A stretch of DNA of 64,000 nucleotides from positions 8,379,750 through 8,443,749 of the forward strand of contig NZ_CM007717.1 in NCBI RefSeq assembly GCF_002019855.1, read 5' to 3'. The notes under the pieces are model-generated. The model did not search any database and was not told the DNA's origin. It was given only the letters and a program-made list of their open reading frames with translations. Source of the stretch: Streptomyces antibioticus. Lineage in GTDB: Bacteria > Actinomycetota > Actinomycetes > Streptomycetales > Streptomycetaceae. The first letter of the stretch is position 1. Each line of letters begins with the position of its first letter. Positions 1 through 8,872 of the stretch are shown piece after piece. Position numbers and translations under genes: made by a program.

Positions 1-1157
1 CACCCACACCGGAGCTGATCCGCCTCTACGACCGGTGGGCCGGCTCGGGCGCAGGACTGCTCATCACCGGCAACGTGATGGTCGACCGCCGCGCCCTCGG
101 TGAGCCCGGCAACGTGGCCGTCGAGGACGGACGGCACCTGCCGTTGCTCAAGGAGTGGGCCGCCGCGGCCACCGCCGTGGGCGCCCAGGCATGGGTTCAG
201 CTCAACCACCCCGGACGCCAGGCACCCAAGGGCCTCAACGGCAGCCATCAGGCGGTGGCACCGTCGGTCACGTCCGTCTCCGGAGCCCCCGGTGTCTTCG
301 GCAAGCCGCGGGCGCTGGGACGTGAGGAGATCTCCGGGATCGTCGCGCGCTTCGCCGCCGCGGCACGGACGGTGGTCGAGGCCGGCTTCACCGGTGTGCA
401 GGTCCATGCCGCCCACGGCTACCTCATCAGCCAGTTCCTCTCTCCGCTGACCAACCGGCGCACCGACGAGTGGGGCGGCACCCCGGAGAACCGCCGTCGA
501 TTCCTGATCGAGATCGTCCGTGCGATCCGAGCCGCCCTGGGTCCCGGCATCCCGATCGGGGTCAAGCTCAACTCCGCCGACTTCCAGCGCGGCGGCATGA
601 CCGAGGACGAGTCCACCGAGGTCGTCCTCGCCCTGGCAGCAGAGGGCATCGACCTGCTGGAGATCTCCGGCGGCAACTACGAGTCCACGGTCTTCATGGG
701 TGCCGACGCCGCCGAGCGGGGCGAGGCCAGGGCCTCCACCAAGAGCCGGGAGGCATACTTCCTCGGCTACGCCGAACGGGTCCGCAAGGCGATCGATGAC
801 AGCGGCACCACGCTGCCGCTGATGGTCACCGGCGGGTTCCGCACCCGTACGGGCATGACCGAAGCCCTCGAGAGCGGCGCCGTCGACGTGATCGGTCTCG
901 GCCGACCGCTCATCCTGGAGCCCGACCTGCCCCGGCGCCTGATCGCCGGCACCGAGGCCGCGCTTCCCGTCACGATCAAAAAGCTGCGGATCAAGCACCT
1001 CGAAGGGATGGGCGAGCTGATGTGGTACGGCGTCCAACTGCGCCGCATCGGCCAGGGCAAGGACCCCGACCCCGAGCGGCACCCGCTGCGCAACGTGCTC
1101 CACTACATGCGCACCACCGGCCTGATCGGCAAGCCCGCCCGCCGCGGCATCGCCTGA
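1..1157 (+). CDS. NADH:flavin oxidoreductase, Old Yellow Enzyme family (5' end cut by window)
   Basis: The frame is open from base 3, so the true start lies upstream and 384 residues are visible. The protein is an FMN-dependent TIM-barrel oxidoreductase. It shows the OYE signatures NHPGRQ and HAAHGYLISQFLSP followed by TNRRTDEWGG, where the FMN site and substrate-binding residues sit, and a late VIGLGRP phosphate-binding segment. It is followed at 38 bp by an acyl-CoA dehydrogenase and then an enoyl-CoA hydratase on the same strand. That context suggests reduction of an enoyl or enone substrate in acyl-CoA catabolism (inference). It has no FeS/FAD extension of the 2,4-dienoyl-CoA reductase type in the visible part, and the substrate is unknown. 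Confidence 0.9.
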   Translation, partial: PTPELIRLYDRWAGSGAGLLITGNVMVDRRALGEPGNVAVEDGRHLPLLKEWAAAATAVGAQAWVQLNHPGRQAPKGLNGSHQAVAPSVTSVSGAPGVFGKPRALGREEISGIVARFAAAARTVVEAGFTGVQVHAAHGYLISQFLSPLTNRRTDEWGGTPENRRRFLIEIVRAIRAALGPGIPIGVKLNSADFQRGGMTEDESTEVVLALAAEGIDLLEISGGNYESTVFMGADAAERGEARASTKSREAYFLGYAERVRKAIDDSGTTLPLMVTGGFRTRTGMTEALESGAVDVIGLGRPLILEPDLPRRLIAGTEAALPVTIKKLRIKHLEGMGELMWYGVQLRRIGQGKDPDPERHPLRNVLHYMRTTGLIGKPARRGIA

Positions 1158-1195
1158 CCGCCCCGCCACCGACCACTCGCAGGACGGAAGACCCC

Positions 1196-2434
1196 ATGCC
1201 CATCGGGTTCACCCTCACCCCGGAGCAGATCGAGCTCCGTAACCAGGCCCGTGCCTTCGCCCAGCAGCATCTCGCCCCGCTGGTCGATCGGGTCCGTTCC
1301 ACCACTGACCCCTACGAGGCCGCGCTGCTGGTCAAGCCCGCCCACGAGGCGGCGCTGGCGGCCGGCCTGGTCAAGGGCATGATCCCCGAGGTCTTCGGCG
1401 GGACCATGGGCAGCGGCGTCGACGCCGCGATCGTGACCGAGGAGCTGGCGGCCGTCATGCCCGACTTCGTCGCGGCCCTCGGCGGGGTCCTGCTCGCGCT
1501 GACGCCGGTCTACTTCGGTGGCGACATGGACCAGACCAGCAGGTTCCTCGCGCCCTTCCTGGCCGGCGAGGGATCACCCCAGGCCGTGATGGCGCTCTCC
1601 GAACCGGCCGGCACCGCCAACTTCGCCGCGCCCGCCCCGGCCGAGGGGATCGCCACCACCGCTGTCCTCGACGGCGAGGAGTGGGTGATCACCGGCGAGA
1701 AGCAGTGGTCGGCCAACCTCGGCGGCTGGGACGGCACCGGCCCCGAGCTCATGGTCGTCGTGTGCCGCACCCCCGGCGGGATCTCCCTGATCGGGGTCGA
1801 GAAGGAGCACTTCACGCCCGACAACCTCCAGGTGCTCGACACTCTGGACATGCCCGGCTTGCGCGGTCACCTCACCCAGACCGTGCGCCTGGAAGGCGTC
1901 CGCGTCCCCAAGGGCAACCTGATCGGCACCGAGGGCATGGGGCCGGACCTGACCTACATCGCCTTCACCGCCTCGTCGGCAGCCGTCGGCGTGATGGCCA
2001 CCGCCACCATGCGCGCCGCCTTCGACGTGGCCTTCGCCTTCGCCAGGCAGCAGACCCGCGGCGGCGGTGTGCCGATCATCGAGCACCGCCCCGTCGCCGA
2101 CTTCCTCACCGACGCCAAGGGCAGGATCGAGGCCACCCGCATGCTGTCCTGGAAGGCCCTCGACGCTGTCTCCTCCGGAGATCCCGCAGGACTGGAACTC
2201 GCCCTGCATGCCAAGGTCTTCGGCTCCGAGACCGCCATCGAGGTGATCAACAAGCTCATCCAGGTGGTCGGCGTGCAGTCCTACAACAAGGACTTCCCCA
2301 TCATTCACCACCTGCTCAACGCGCTGGCCTACCCCGTCTTCGAGGGCGGCAACATCAGCATGCGACGCCGCCAGCTCCAAGGCGTCATCACCACCGAGGG
2401 CTGGAACCCGCTCTCAGCATCGGGACTCGCCTGA
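1196..2434 (+). CDS. Acyl-CoA dehydrogenase
   Basis: This 412-residue protein is a flavin-dependent acyl-CoA dehydrogenase that would introduce an alpha,beta double bond into an acyl-CoA and pass electrons to ETF. The N-terminal helical domain begins FTLTPEQIELR. The middle beta domain has MALSEPAGTANF and GEKQWSANL, and the C-terminal helical domain ends with YPVFEGGNISMRRRQ, where the Glu is in the usual catalytic EG position. I chose ATG 1196 because the family N-terminus aligns there; upstream in-frame sequence overlaps the previous gene. It probably forms an operon with the flanking oxidoreductase and hydratase. The acyl specificity cannot be read from the sequence. Confidence 0.92.
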   Translation: MPIGFTLTPEQIELRNQARAFAQQHLAPLVDRVRSTTDPYEAALLVKPAHEAALAAGLVKGMIPEVFGGTMGSGVDAAIVTEELAAVMPDFVAALGGVLLALTPVYFGGDMDQTSRFLAPFLAGEGSPQAVMALSEPAGTANFAAPAPAEGIATTAVLDGEEWVITGEKQWSANLGGWDGTGPELMVVVCRTPGGISLIGVEKEHFTPDNLQVLDTLDMPGLRGHLTQTVRLEGVRVPKGNLIGTEGMGPDLTYIAFTASSAAVGVMATATMRAAFDVAFAFARQQTRGGGVPIIEHRPVADFLTDAKGRIEATRMLSWKALDAVSSGDPAGLELALHAKVFGSETAIEVINKLIQVVGVQSYNKDFPIIHHLLNALAYPVFEGGNISMRRRQLQGVITTEGWNPLSASGLA

Positions 2435-2516
2435 TGTCCGCCCCGACCGGCACACGGCTCCCGACCACAGCGTGGCGACACCGCCGTCGCGGCGACGCAG
2501 CGGTAGGGATGGTCCT

Positions 2517-3488
2517 ATGAGCAGCGCGCGGGAAATCGACCTCACCACACTTCGGCTGGAGCAGGACGGACGTGTCCTCACAGCGTTCTACGCCAACCCG
2601 CCGCTCAACCTGATCACCACCGCGTTCCTCAAGGACCTCGACCGGCTCACCCGCGCCGTCGACCGCGACCCGACCATCGGCGCGGTCGTACTGACCAGCG
2701 ATCTGCCCGGAAGGTTCATGATCCACGTCGACGCCGAGGAGCTCGGCTCGATGGTCGGCCTGCCACTGCCGCGACTGCGTCCCGGTGCCGTTCTGCCTGT
2801 CTGGAAGGCTTCCGACCGGGCCCTGGGCCTGCCCGGAGGGGAGTCCGTCGGTACGCGCCTCGGCACCCTCGGCGCGGGGATGCTCTGGGCCCACCGCTGG
2901 AAGAAGTCAACGCTGCGGATGAACCGCTCCGGCGTGGTCTACCTCGCCGCGATCGGCGGGCCGACTCTGGCCGGTGGTACGGAGATCGCCCTTGCCTGCG
3001 ACATCCGGTACGCCGCTGACGACCCCTCAGTGGTCTTCGGACAGAGCGAGATCCTCTTCGGCATGCTGCCCGGCGGAGGCGGCACCCAGCGACTGACCCG
3101 CCACATCGGGCCCGGCCGAGCCCTTGAGATGATCCTTGAGGGCTCGACCGTCGACGCCGCCCAGGCACTCGACCACGGCCTGGTCCAACGCCTCGTGCCG
3201 TCGGACGAGCTCCTCACCCGCACCCAGGCCGCCGCAGCCCGGCTCGCCACACGACCCCGGGGAGCGGTCTCAGCCGCCAAGCGCCTCGCCTACGCCGCCA
3301 CTGACCGTCCCTTGCGTCGAGGCCTGGATCACGAGCTCGCCGCCTTCATCGCCGCCGGCACCGCCGAGACGCCCAAGCGAGTTCTGCCGATCCTGGCCCA
3401 GGAAAGCAAGGAGCACGGCGAGACCCCCCTTCTCTCCGACCCGCGGACCTGGCTGGACGGCGGCCGGCTGAACAACCGGTCGACGTAA
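2517..3488 (+). CDS. Enoyl-CoA hydratase/isomerase family protein (crotonase)
   Basis: This 323-residue crotonase-fold protein would hydrate the enoyl-CoA made by the upstream dehydrogenase. The core is visible as GPTLAGGTEIALACDIRYAA (oxyanion-hole region) and LPGGGGTQRLTRHIG (catalytic Glu region shifted to a Gly-rich loop), followed by the helical trimerisation tail. Between the first strands and the core there is an unusual loop of about 40 residues (near residues 80-125) rich in Pro, Leu and Gly. Many hydratases lack it, so an isomerase or thioester-hydrolase role is possible. The start at ATG 2517 leaves an 82-bp gap after the dehydrogenase. Confidence 0.88.
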   Translation: MSSAREIDLTTLRLEQDGRVLTAFYANPPLNLITTAFLKDLDRLTRAVDRDPTIGAVVLTSDLPGRFMIHVDAEELGSMVGLPLPRLRPGAVLPVWKASDRALGLPGGESVGTRLGTLGAGMLWAHRWKKSTLRMNRSGVVYLAAIGGPTLAGGTEIALACDIRYAADDPSVVFGQSEILFGMLPGGGGTQRLTRHIGPGRALEMILEGSTVDAAQALDHGLVQRLVPSDELLTRTQAAAARLATRPRGAVSAAKRLAYAATDRPLRRGLDHELAAFIAAGTAETPKRVLPILAQESKEHGETPLLSDPRTWLDGGRLNNRST

Positions 3489-3680
3489 GTGCAGGTCGGC
3501 GGGCGTCCGGTGCTGGTTCCGCACGGAGGCGACAGCGTGGACGAGGCCGCGCTTCCCGGCGACCACCGCCGGATCCTGGCGATCGTGCGGGCCGCCGGTG
3601 GTCTGGTGCAGGTGAGGGCGGTGGGCGAGAAGCTGGAGCCGCTGCGGACGAAGCTGGTCAAACTCGCGGATCGCGGATGG
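3489..3680 (+). pseudogene. Remnant of a transposon-linked HTH-type protein
   Basis: The frame reads DHRRILAIVRAAGG, then VRAVGEKLEPLRTKLVKLADRGW, which resembles the C-terminal winged-helix part of small proteins that accompany transposases in Streptomyces. Residues between GEKL and EPLRTK appear deleted and the frame loses protein-like sequence after about 3680. It starts directly after the hydratase stop, so it is likely debris joined by rearrangement. The family assignment is from memory of similar sequences and is tentative. Confidence 0.4.
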
Positions 3681-4043
3681 CGAAGTCGCCCGCTGACCGA
3701 CGATCTCCACCGAAGTCACCCGCCCACAACCAGCATGAGCACCTCGACACCACCACACACCAGGCCTGTGAACTGCAACTTCACGATGCACACCGCTCAC
3801 TGGGGTTGGTGGTGAAACAGGTCGTTCTTGCCTTCGGCGAAGCCGCCCCCCGGCGCCCTTGACTACGACGCCCTCCCGCTTCTCGACAACACCGCACCGC
3901 AGCCGGTTGCGCCCCGGCGGCCTCCGAGCGGCCATGACCCACCAGTCCCACGCAGACGAAGGCCCAATTCTGCGGGACGAGTGCGAGCCGCCGCCGGGTG
4001 GCGTGCGGTTCGGCCGCACCGCGGGGCCGCATTCTCATCGAGG
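3681..4043. other. No recognisable gene
   Basis: About 360 bp between the remnant and the 3' end of the SulP gene. All frames read as Arg/Pro-rich sequence without a family signature. I see no convincing RNA gene or terminator. Confidence 0.5.
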
Positions 4044-5549
4044 TCAGTGCCCCGGAGCAAGTTCCCCGCTGAGCCGGTCGTGGAGATGGGCGCTGTGCTC
4101 GTTCAGGCCGATGATCTCGACGTGCTTGCCGCGCCGGGCGTACCTGGTCTCGATCGCGTCGAGGGCGGCGACGGAGGAGGCGTCCCAGACGTGGGTGGCG
4201 CTCATGTCGATGACCACGTGGTCGGGGTCGCCCGCGTAGTCGAACCGGGTGACCAGGTCGTTGGAAGAGGCGAAGAAGAGTTCCCCGGTGACCGAGTAGA
4301 CCACCTGGCTTCCGTCCGGGTCGGTGACCGAGGTGACGTCGGCCAGGTGGGCGACGCGTTTGGCGAAGACGACCATCGCCGTGAGCGTACCCACCGCGAC
4401 GCCGATGGCGAGGTTGTCGGTGGCGACCACGACGGCGACGGTGATCACCATGACGGCGATCTCCCCGGCGGGCATCCGCTTGAGCGTCCTGGGGGCGACG
4501 GAGTGCCAGTCGAACGTCGCGAACGACACCATCACCATCACCGCGACGAGAGCCGCCATCGGGATATCGGAGACGACCGGGCCGAAGACGATGCACAGCA
4601 CCATCAGGAACACACCCGCCAGGAACGTGGAGACACGGGTGCGGGCAGCCGACACCTTCACGTTGATCATGGTCTGGCCGATCATGGCGCAGCCGCCCAT
4701 GCCACCGAAGAAGCCGGTGACGATGTTCGCGATGCCCTGACCGATGGACTCGCGGGTCTTGTCGGAGCGGGTGTCGGTGATGTCGTCGACGAGCTTGGCG
4801 GTCATCAGGGACTCCATCAGGCCGACCAGCGCCACGGCGAGGGCGTAGGGAGCGACGGTCGTCAGCGTGTCCATGGTGAACGGGACGTCCGGCAGGCCGG
4901 GTACGGGCAGCGAGGAAGGCAGCTCGCCCTTGTCGCCGACGGTCGGGACCGCGATCGCGGCCGCCACCGTGATCACGGTGAGGACGACGATCGACACCAG
5001 AGGCGCCGGGACCACCTTGGTGACCTTCGGGAAGAGCACCATCAGTGCCAGCCCGGCCACGATCAGCGGGTAGACGGGCCAGGGTACGTCCGTCATCTCC
5101 GGAACCTGCGCCATGAAGATCAGGACGGCCAGCGCGTTGACGAATCCGACCATGACGCTGCGTGGCACGAAACGCATCAGCTTCGCCACCCCGAGCACAC
5201 CGAGGATCACCTGGAAGACACCCGCGAGAATGACGGCGGCCACGAGGTAGCCGAAACCGTGCTCATGGTTCAACGGTGCGATCACAAGCGCGACCGCGCC
5301 GGTTGCGGCGGAGATCATGGCGCGGCGACCGCCGACGACGGAGATGGTCACGGCCATGGTGAAGGAGGCGAAGAGGCCGACGGCGGGGTCGACCCCGGCG
5401 ATGATCGAGAACGAGATCGCCTCGGGAATGAGGGCCAGGGCGACGACGAGTCCGGCAAGGATCTCGGTGCGCCACACCTCGGGGTTGCCGATCCAGTCGG
5501 GCTTGAGCCCGCCCAGACGGGAGGTCGGGGGCAGTGCGGATGTGGACAA
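4044..5549 (-). CDS. SulP-family anion transporter with STAS domain
   Basis: This 501-residue membrane protein belongs to the SulP (SLC26-like) family, which carries sulfate or bicarbonate. Around 11-14 hydrophobic segments run from about residue 28 to 400, including the family signature ALALIPEAISFSIIAGVDP and GFFGGMGGCAMIGQTMIN. A cytoplasmic STAS domain follows (about 405-495) with VIDMSATHVWDASSVAAL, the nucleotide-binding/phosphorylation loop of anti-sigma antagonist folds. It is divergent from a MerR regulator whose palindromic operator lies in the 419-bp intergenic region, so it is the likely target. No carbonic anhydrase gene is adjacent, so the ion is uncertain. Confidence 0.9.
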   Translation of the reverse strand: MSTSALPPTSRLGGLKPDWIGNPEVWRTEILAGLVVALALIPEAISFSIIAGVDPAVGLFASFTMAVTISVVGGRRAMISAATGAVALVIAPLNHEHGFGYLVAAVILAGVFQVILGVLGVAKLMRFVPRSVMVGFVNALAVLIFMAQVPEMTDVPWPVYPLIVAGLALMVLFPKVTKVVPAPLVSIVVLTVITVAAAIAVPTVGDKGELPSSLPVPGLPDVPFTMDTLTTVAPYALAVALVGLMESLMTAKLVDDITDTRSDKTRESIGQGIANIVTGFFGGMGGCAMIGQTMINVKVSAARTRVSTFLAGVFLMVLCIVFGPVVSDIPMAALVAVMVMVSFATFDWHSVAPRTLKRMPAGEIAVMVITVAVVVATDNLAIGVAVGTLTAMVVFAKRVAHLADVTSVTDPDGSQVVYSVTGELFFASSNDLVTRFDYAGDPDHVVIDMSATHVWDASSVAALDAIETRYARRGKHVEIIGLNEHSAHLHDRLSGELAPGH

Positions 5550-5893
5550 GAGCAGTTACCTGTCGTGTTCGGGCACACCCGGCCGGGGCGCGGGGCGTGC
5601 GGGAAGGCGCGGGAGTGGCCGGGGGCGGCCGTCCGCGAAGCCCAGGGAGCGGGCTGGAGGTCACAGGGCAGCAGCGCAGCACCGACAGAAGAAGGCGGCG
5701 GGCCGTGCTTCAGGGGCGAAGGCTCACGGCGGGCAGGCGGCGGCGCTCGGCATCATGGGCATGCGCACGCACTCTCCTGCAAAGGGTCGGTCTTCGCCGG
5801 GGGCGTCGTCGGCCCCGACACGGCTGACGGTCACGGGATCGATCCCGCACCATAGGAGGGAGACAGCACGGAGCCGACCCCGACGGACGCCTA

Positions 5894-5917
5894 CTCTACC
5901 CTGACGTTAGGGTAGAG
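5894..5917. promoter_or_regulatory. 24-bp near-perfect palindrome, MerR-type operator
   Basis: Two 9-bp arms, CTCTACCCT and AGGGTAGAG, are separated by GACGTT, giving a dyad with a single non-complementary pair. MerR regulators bind such dyads between widely spaced -35 and -10 elements. It lies 51 bp upstream of the merR start and 344 bp from the sulP start, so it may act on either or both promoters. Confidence 0.7.
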
Positions 5918-5968
5918 ATTGATTTCGGCAGGCTGTGGCCTTGGCAACAGACAGAAGAGGGCACCCCT

Positions 5969-6388
5969 GTGAGCAGCACGCACATGCAGATCGGCGAGGT
6001 CGCCGCCCGGACCGAGTTGTCCCTGCGCACGATCCGGCACTACGAGGAAGCGGGCCTGGTCGCCCCCTCCGCCCGATCCCAGGGCGGCTTCCGCCTGTAC
6101 ACCGAAGCCGACGTCGCGCGCTTGATGGTCATCCGCCGTATGAAACCGCTCGGTTTCACCCTCGATCAGATGCGCGAACTGCTGGACGCGACCGACCGCC
6201 TCGACGCGGGCGACGGCCTCGGTAGCGAAGCGCGCGCCGAATTGCTGCAACGGGTGCGTACCTATCAGCAGGCGGCTGCGGAGCAGGTCGACCGGTTGCG
6301 TGTGCAGTTGGCCCGTGCCGAGGAGTTCGAACACACCCTCCGATCCCGCTTGGACAGCGGTCGGCCCTCGCCCGGTGAAGCGGCTTGA
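5969..6388 (+). CDS. MerR family transcriptional regulator
   Basis: A 139-residue regulator. The N-terminal winged helix is clear: QIGEVAARTELSLRTIRHYE, then GLVAPSARSQGGFRLYTEADVARL (about residues 7-48) and RMKPLGFTLDQMRELLD. A coiled-coil dimerisation helix runs from about 80 to 125. There is no C-terminal cysteine pair for metal sensing and the effector domain is very short, so the signal is unknown. The GTG start at 5969 follows an AGAAGAGGG ribosome-binding site. It is divergent from sulP and probably controls it through the palindrome at 5894-5917. Confidence 0.88.
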   Translation: MSSTHMQIGEVAARTELSLRTIRHYEEAGLVAPSARSQGGFRLYTEADVARLMVIRRMKPLGFTLDQMRELLDATDRLDAGDGLGSEARAELLQRVRTYQQAAAEQVDRLRVQLARAEEFEHTLRSRLDSGRPSPGEAA

Positions 6389-6579
6389 CGGAGCGAGGCC
6401 GGCCACGCGATCTCGGCACCGAGCCCTTGGCCACCGGCGTACGAAGTGCGAAGGTGACACAGACCCTGCCGGACCAGGTCCGTACAGAGGAGGAATCGGC
6501 TACCCGGAGCCGGTGCGGGACAAGGCGCCGGAGACCGTGTACCGGGGCGACGGCACCACTCGGCTCCTGCCCCAGTTGC

Positions 6580-6708
6580 CGGCCCCTGATGCTGATGGCG
6601 ACGTCCTGGCACAAGAAGCCGGAGAACGTCCGCCGGTACTTCAATCCGCCCCCGGAAGCGACCGCTGAACTCACGGCTTTGCCCGCCCCGGGAGGCAGCC
6701 GCCGCTGA
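6580..6708 (+). pseudogene. C-terminal remnant of a tyrosine recombinase-like protein
   Basis: The last ~40 codons read WHKKPENVRRYFNPPPEA and end at TGA 6706. This resembles the end of actinobacterial phage-type integrases just after the catalytic Tyr region. Nothing recognisable precedes it in frame. It abuts the 3' side of a decayed thioesterase on the opposite strand, which marks a recombination junction near 6710-6750. Confidence 0.45.
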
Positions 6709-6739
6709 ACGACTCCTGCCGGGGCGGAGCCGGCCTGTC

Positions 6740-7329
6740 GCGGAGCGCTTCGCAGGCTGGGAAACAGGGCCCCGGCCCGCTCGGGGTCCGGTGAGACGAA
6801 GACTGCCTCTGCCGCCACCAGGACCATGGAGAGATCTTCCTCGGTGACGATCGAACCAGTCACGTACACCTTGCGGCCCTCGGTGTCTGTGACGTGGGTG
6901 AACACACACAGCGGGGATTCCGGCGGAACGGGGCGGTGGTAGCGCATCTCAAGGGAGACCGTCATACCTGGAACTCCCGCGGTGGCGCAGGGTCGGCCCA
7001 TCAGCTCGTCGAGCAGCAGGGCGCTTCGAGTCGTGTCACGTGCAGGGGTGGCGCGAGCGGGCTGCCGGTTCCGGTGACGGGGCTGTACATCCCTACACCG
7101 CCCGGAACTCGTCGACCTCAGGGCTTTCCGCACGGGTGCGGCAACGTTCCGTCAGTTGCGTGGTGAGCCTGTGCACGTCGTCTGCCACGCGGTTCAGGGC
7201 GCTCGGTCCGGCTGTGGTGCGGGCGGCCGCGTCGACCAGGGCGCGCAGCTTGTGGCCGAGCGCGGTGATTGCCGTCCGTCGCTCGTTTGGTTTTCCATGT
7301 CGCCAGGGCTTCTCGGTGCGTGGCCGCAT
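6740..7329 (-). pseudogene. PaaI-type (hotdog) thioesterase, broken
   Basis: Three pieces of one protein are visible. The N-terminal helical part starts at ATG 7329 and runs to FRAV before an in-frame TAG at about 7093. A second piece in another frame reads MYSPVTGTGSPLAPPLHVTR. A third (about 7030-6760) reads LLLDELMGRPCATAGVPGMT with the hotdog strands. The stretch between PLHVTR and LLLDELMG, which would carry the HGG active-site motif, is missing. The 3' end runs into the recombinase remnant. The gene cannot encode an active enzyme as sequenced. Confidence 0.65.
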
Positions 7330-7349
7330 GTCGCGGCCGGGCGAAGGGA

Positions 7350-8378
7350 TCAGCCCGGGTCCGGGGGCGGGGTGATGTCTCGTACGAATACGGGCTTGAG
7401 GCGCTTGTCCGGCAGTGCTTCGGGGAGCTGTTCCCAGTCGAGGACGTGGGAGACGACGCGGGCGGGGTCGACGTTGCCGGAGGCGGCGAGGTCGAGGGCG
7501 TCGGGGATGTGGGCGCGAACGTTGTCCCGGGCGATGCGCAGGGTGACGCCCGTGAGGTACATGTCGAGCAGGGGGAGTTCGCCGGGCCGGAAGTGGTTGC
7601 CGGCGGACTCGCAGATGCCCTCGGGGGCGAGAGACCTGACAGCGAGCGCGAGCTGGTCGACCCGGCCGGTGGCCTCGACGGCGATGTCGAATCCGTGCGG
7701 GATCGGATCCGTCATCTCGGCGGTGCGGGCACCGAAGCCCTCGGCGATGTTGCGGTGCTCGGCGTCGGGGTCGACGTACAGAACGTCGGAGGCGCCGAGC
7801 GCGCGGGCGATGTCGCACACGTAGAGACCGATGCTGCCCCGGGCGACGACCAGGACCCGGGCGCCGGGACGGGCCTTGAGGTGGGGGGCGACGAGCCGCC
7901 ATGACAGGGACCAGTTGTCGCTCGCCGAGGCCATGGCGACCGGGTCGAGGCCGGTGGGCAGTGGCACGAGCATGGAGTCGGCGTAGGGGACGCGGACCAG
8001 GTCGGAGAAGAGTCCTCCCCAACTGCCGCCGATCGGCGCGCCGTACATCGCCATGTGCGGGACCGAGGCGCAGTGGGCGGTGAGCCCGCTGCGGCAGGGG
8101 GCGCAGGTGCCGCAGTTGATGGACCAGGGCACCACGACCAGGTCGCCGGGGGCCACGGTGGTGACCCGGTCGCCGATGTCGGCGACGCGGGCGACGCATT
8201 CGTGGCCGAGGGCGAACGGGGGGTCGATGAAACCGTGCCCGGCCAGGATGGAGGAGTCCACGTCGCAGGAGGTCGCGGCGACCGGCGCGACGATCGCCTC
8301 CTGGCCGGACCGGATCTCGGGGTCGGGAGCCTCGCGCCATTCGACGGTGCGTCGGGCGACGTAGGTCAGTTCACGCAT
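7350..8378 (-). CDS. Zinc-dependent alcohol dehydrogenase family protein
   Basis: A 342-residue medium-chain dehydrogenase. The catalytic zinc site is Cys38 with His59-Glu60 (GHE), and a structural zinc lobe has Cys89, Cys92, Cys95 and Cys103. The Rossmann domain begins around residue 175, but its usual GxGxxG reads ARGSIGLY, a mild variant. The glucose/threonine dehydrogenase-like architecture suggests an NAD(P)-linked oxidation of a polyol or secondary alcohol; the substrate is not readable. Its start overlaps the end of the upstream tautomerase-like gene by 8 bp, so the two are translationally coupled. Both are likely under the divergent TetR regulator. Confidence 0.9.
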   Translation of the reverse strand: MRELTYVARRTVEWREAPDPEIRSGQEAIVAPVAATSCDVDSSILAGHGFIDPPFALGHECVARVADIGDRVTTVAPGDLVVVPWSINCGTCAPCRSGLTAHCASVPHMAMYGAPIGGSWGGLFSDLVRVPYADSMLVPLPTGLDPVAMASASDNWSLSWRLVAPHLKARPGARVLVVARGSIGLYVCDIARALGASDVLYVDPDAEHRNIAEGFGARTAEMTDPIPHGFDIAVEATGRVDQLALAVRSLAPEGICESAGNHFRPGELPLLDMYLTGVTLRIARDNVRAHIPDALDLAASGNVDPARVVSHVLDWEQLPEALPDKRLKPVFVRDITPPPDPG

Positions 8379-8802
8379 CGGCCCGCTGCCCCTTCGCCAG
8401 GGCGACCAGGTCCGCGTGGCGGACGACGGAGCCGCCCGCGCCCCAGGCGCCCTCCGGCTGCTCGTGCACCAGCACCCACACCCGCAGCGCCTCGTCCCGG
8501 GACAGGCCGGCGGCCGCGAGGACGGTGGCGGTGGCCTCCTCGACCAGGCCCGCCCTGCGCCGCTCCGACAGAGCCCCCTGAGGAACCGTCACCTCCACCA
8601 GGAAGCGGGGTGCGTCGTCCTCGGCCGTCTTCTGCGCGCCCTCGGGCAGCTCGGTCAGGTAGCTCCACGCCTGGGCCCTGAAGAAGGCAGTGTCGGGCGC
8701 ACCCTCCCACCGCAGCAGTACAGCGGCGAGATCTCGCTGGATCGTCGCACGGCCCTGATCGGTCAGGGCATCGGTCGGTACGGTCAACCGGATCATCGGC
8801 AC
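8371..8802 (-). CDS. Tautomerase-like (4-oxalocrotonate tautomerase superfamily) protein
   Basis: A 143-residue protein. It shows two beta-alpha-beta halves, beginning MIRLTVPTDALTDQGRATI and VEVTVPQGALSERRRAGLV, the repeated layout of fused tautomerase-superfamily subunits such as cis-CaaD or MIF-like proteins. Processing or a catalytic Pro after the initiator Met is possible (MPM start), since members use Pro1 as general base. It is the first gene of an operon with the alcohol dehydrogenase. The short gap to the divergent tetR contains a long palindrome. Confidence 0.75.
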   Translation of the reverse strand: MPMIRLTVPTDALTDQGRATIQRDLAAVLLRWEGAPDTAFFRAQAWSYLTELPEGAQKTAEDDAPRFLVEVTVPQGALSERRRAGLVEEATATVLAAAGLSRDEALRVWVLVHEQPEGAWGAGGSVVRHADLVALAKGQRADA

Positions 8803-8823
8803 GGCAGTCCCTCGGTTCTTCGA

Positions 8824-8865
8824 CGTGGCCTCGCGTTATAACGGTCGTTATAACGCGAGGCCACG
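8824..8865. promoter_or_regulatory. 42-bp perfect inverted repeat (TetR operator O1)
   Basis: Two 20-bp arms, beginning CGTGGCCTCGCG and mirrored exactly, flank a 2-bp centre. The core ATAACGGTCGTTAT (8838-8851) is a symmetrical 14-mer. It lies between the divergent tautomerase and tetR genes and would cover both promoters. The outer GC-rich arms could also form a hairpin in RNA. Confidence 0.8.
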
Positions 8866-8872
8866 CTAGACT

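Noticed and set aside
3828..5855. Long plus-strand open frame opposite the SulP gene
   Set aside because: It is Asp/His/Gly-rich antisense of a well-supported transporter gene; GC-rich codon bias keeps the opposite strand open.
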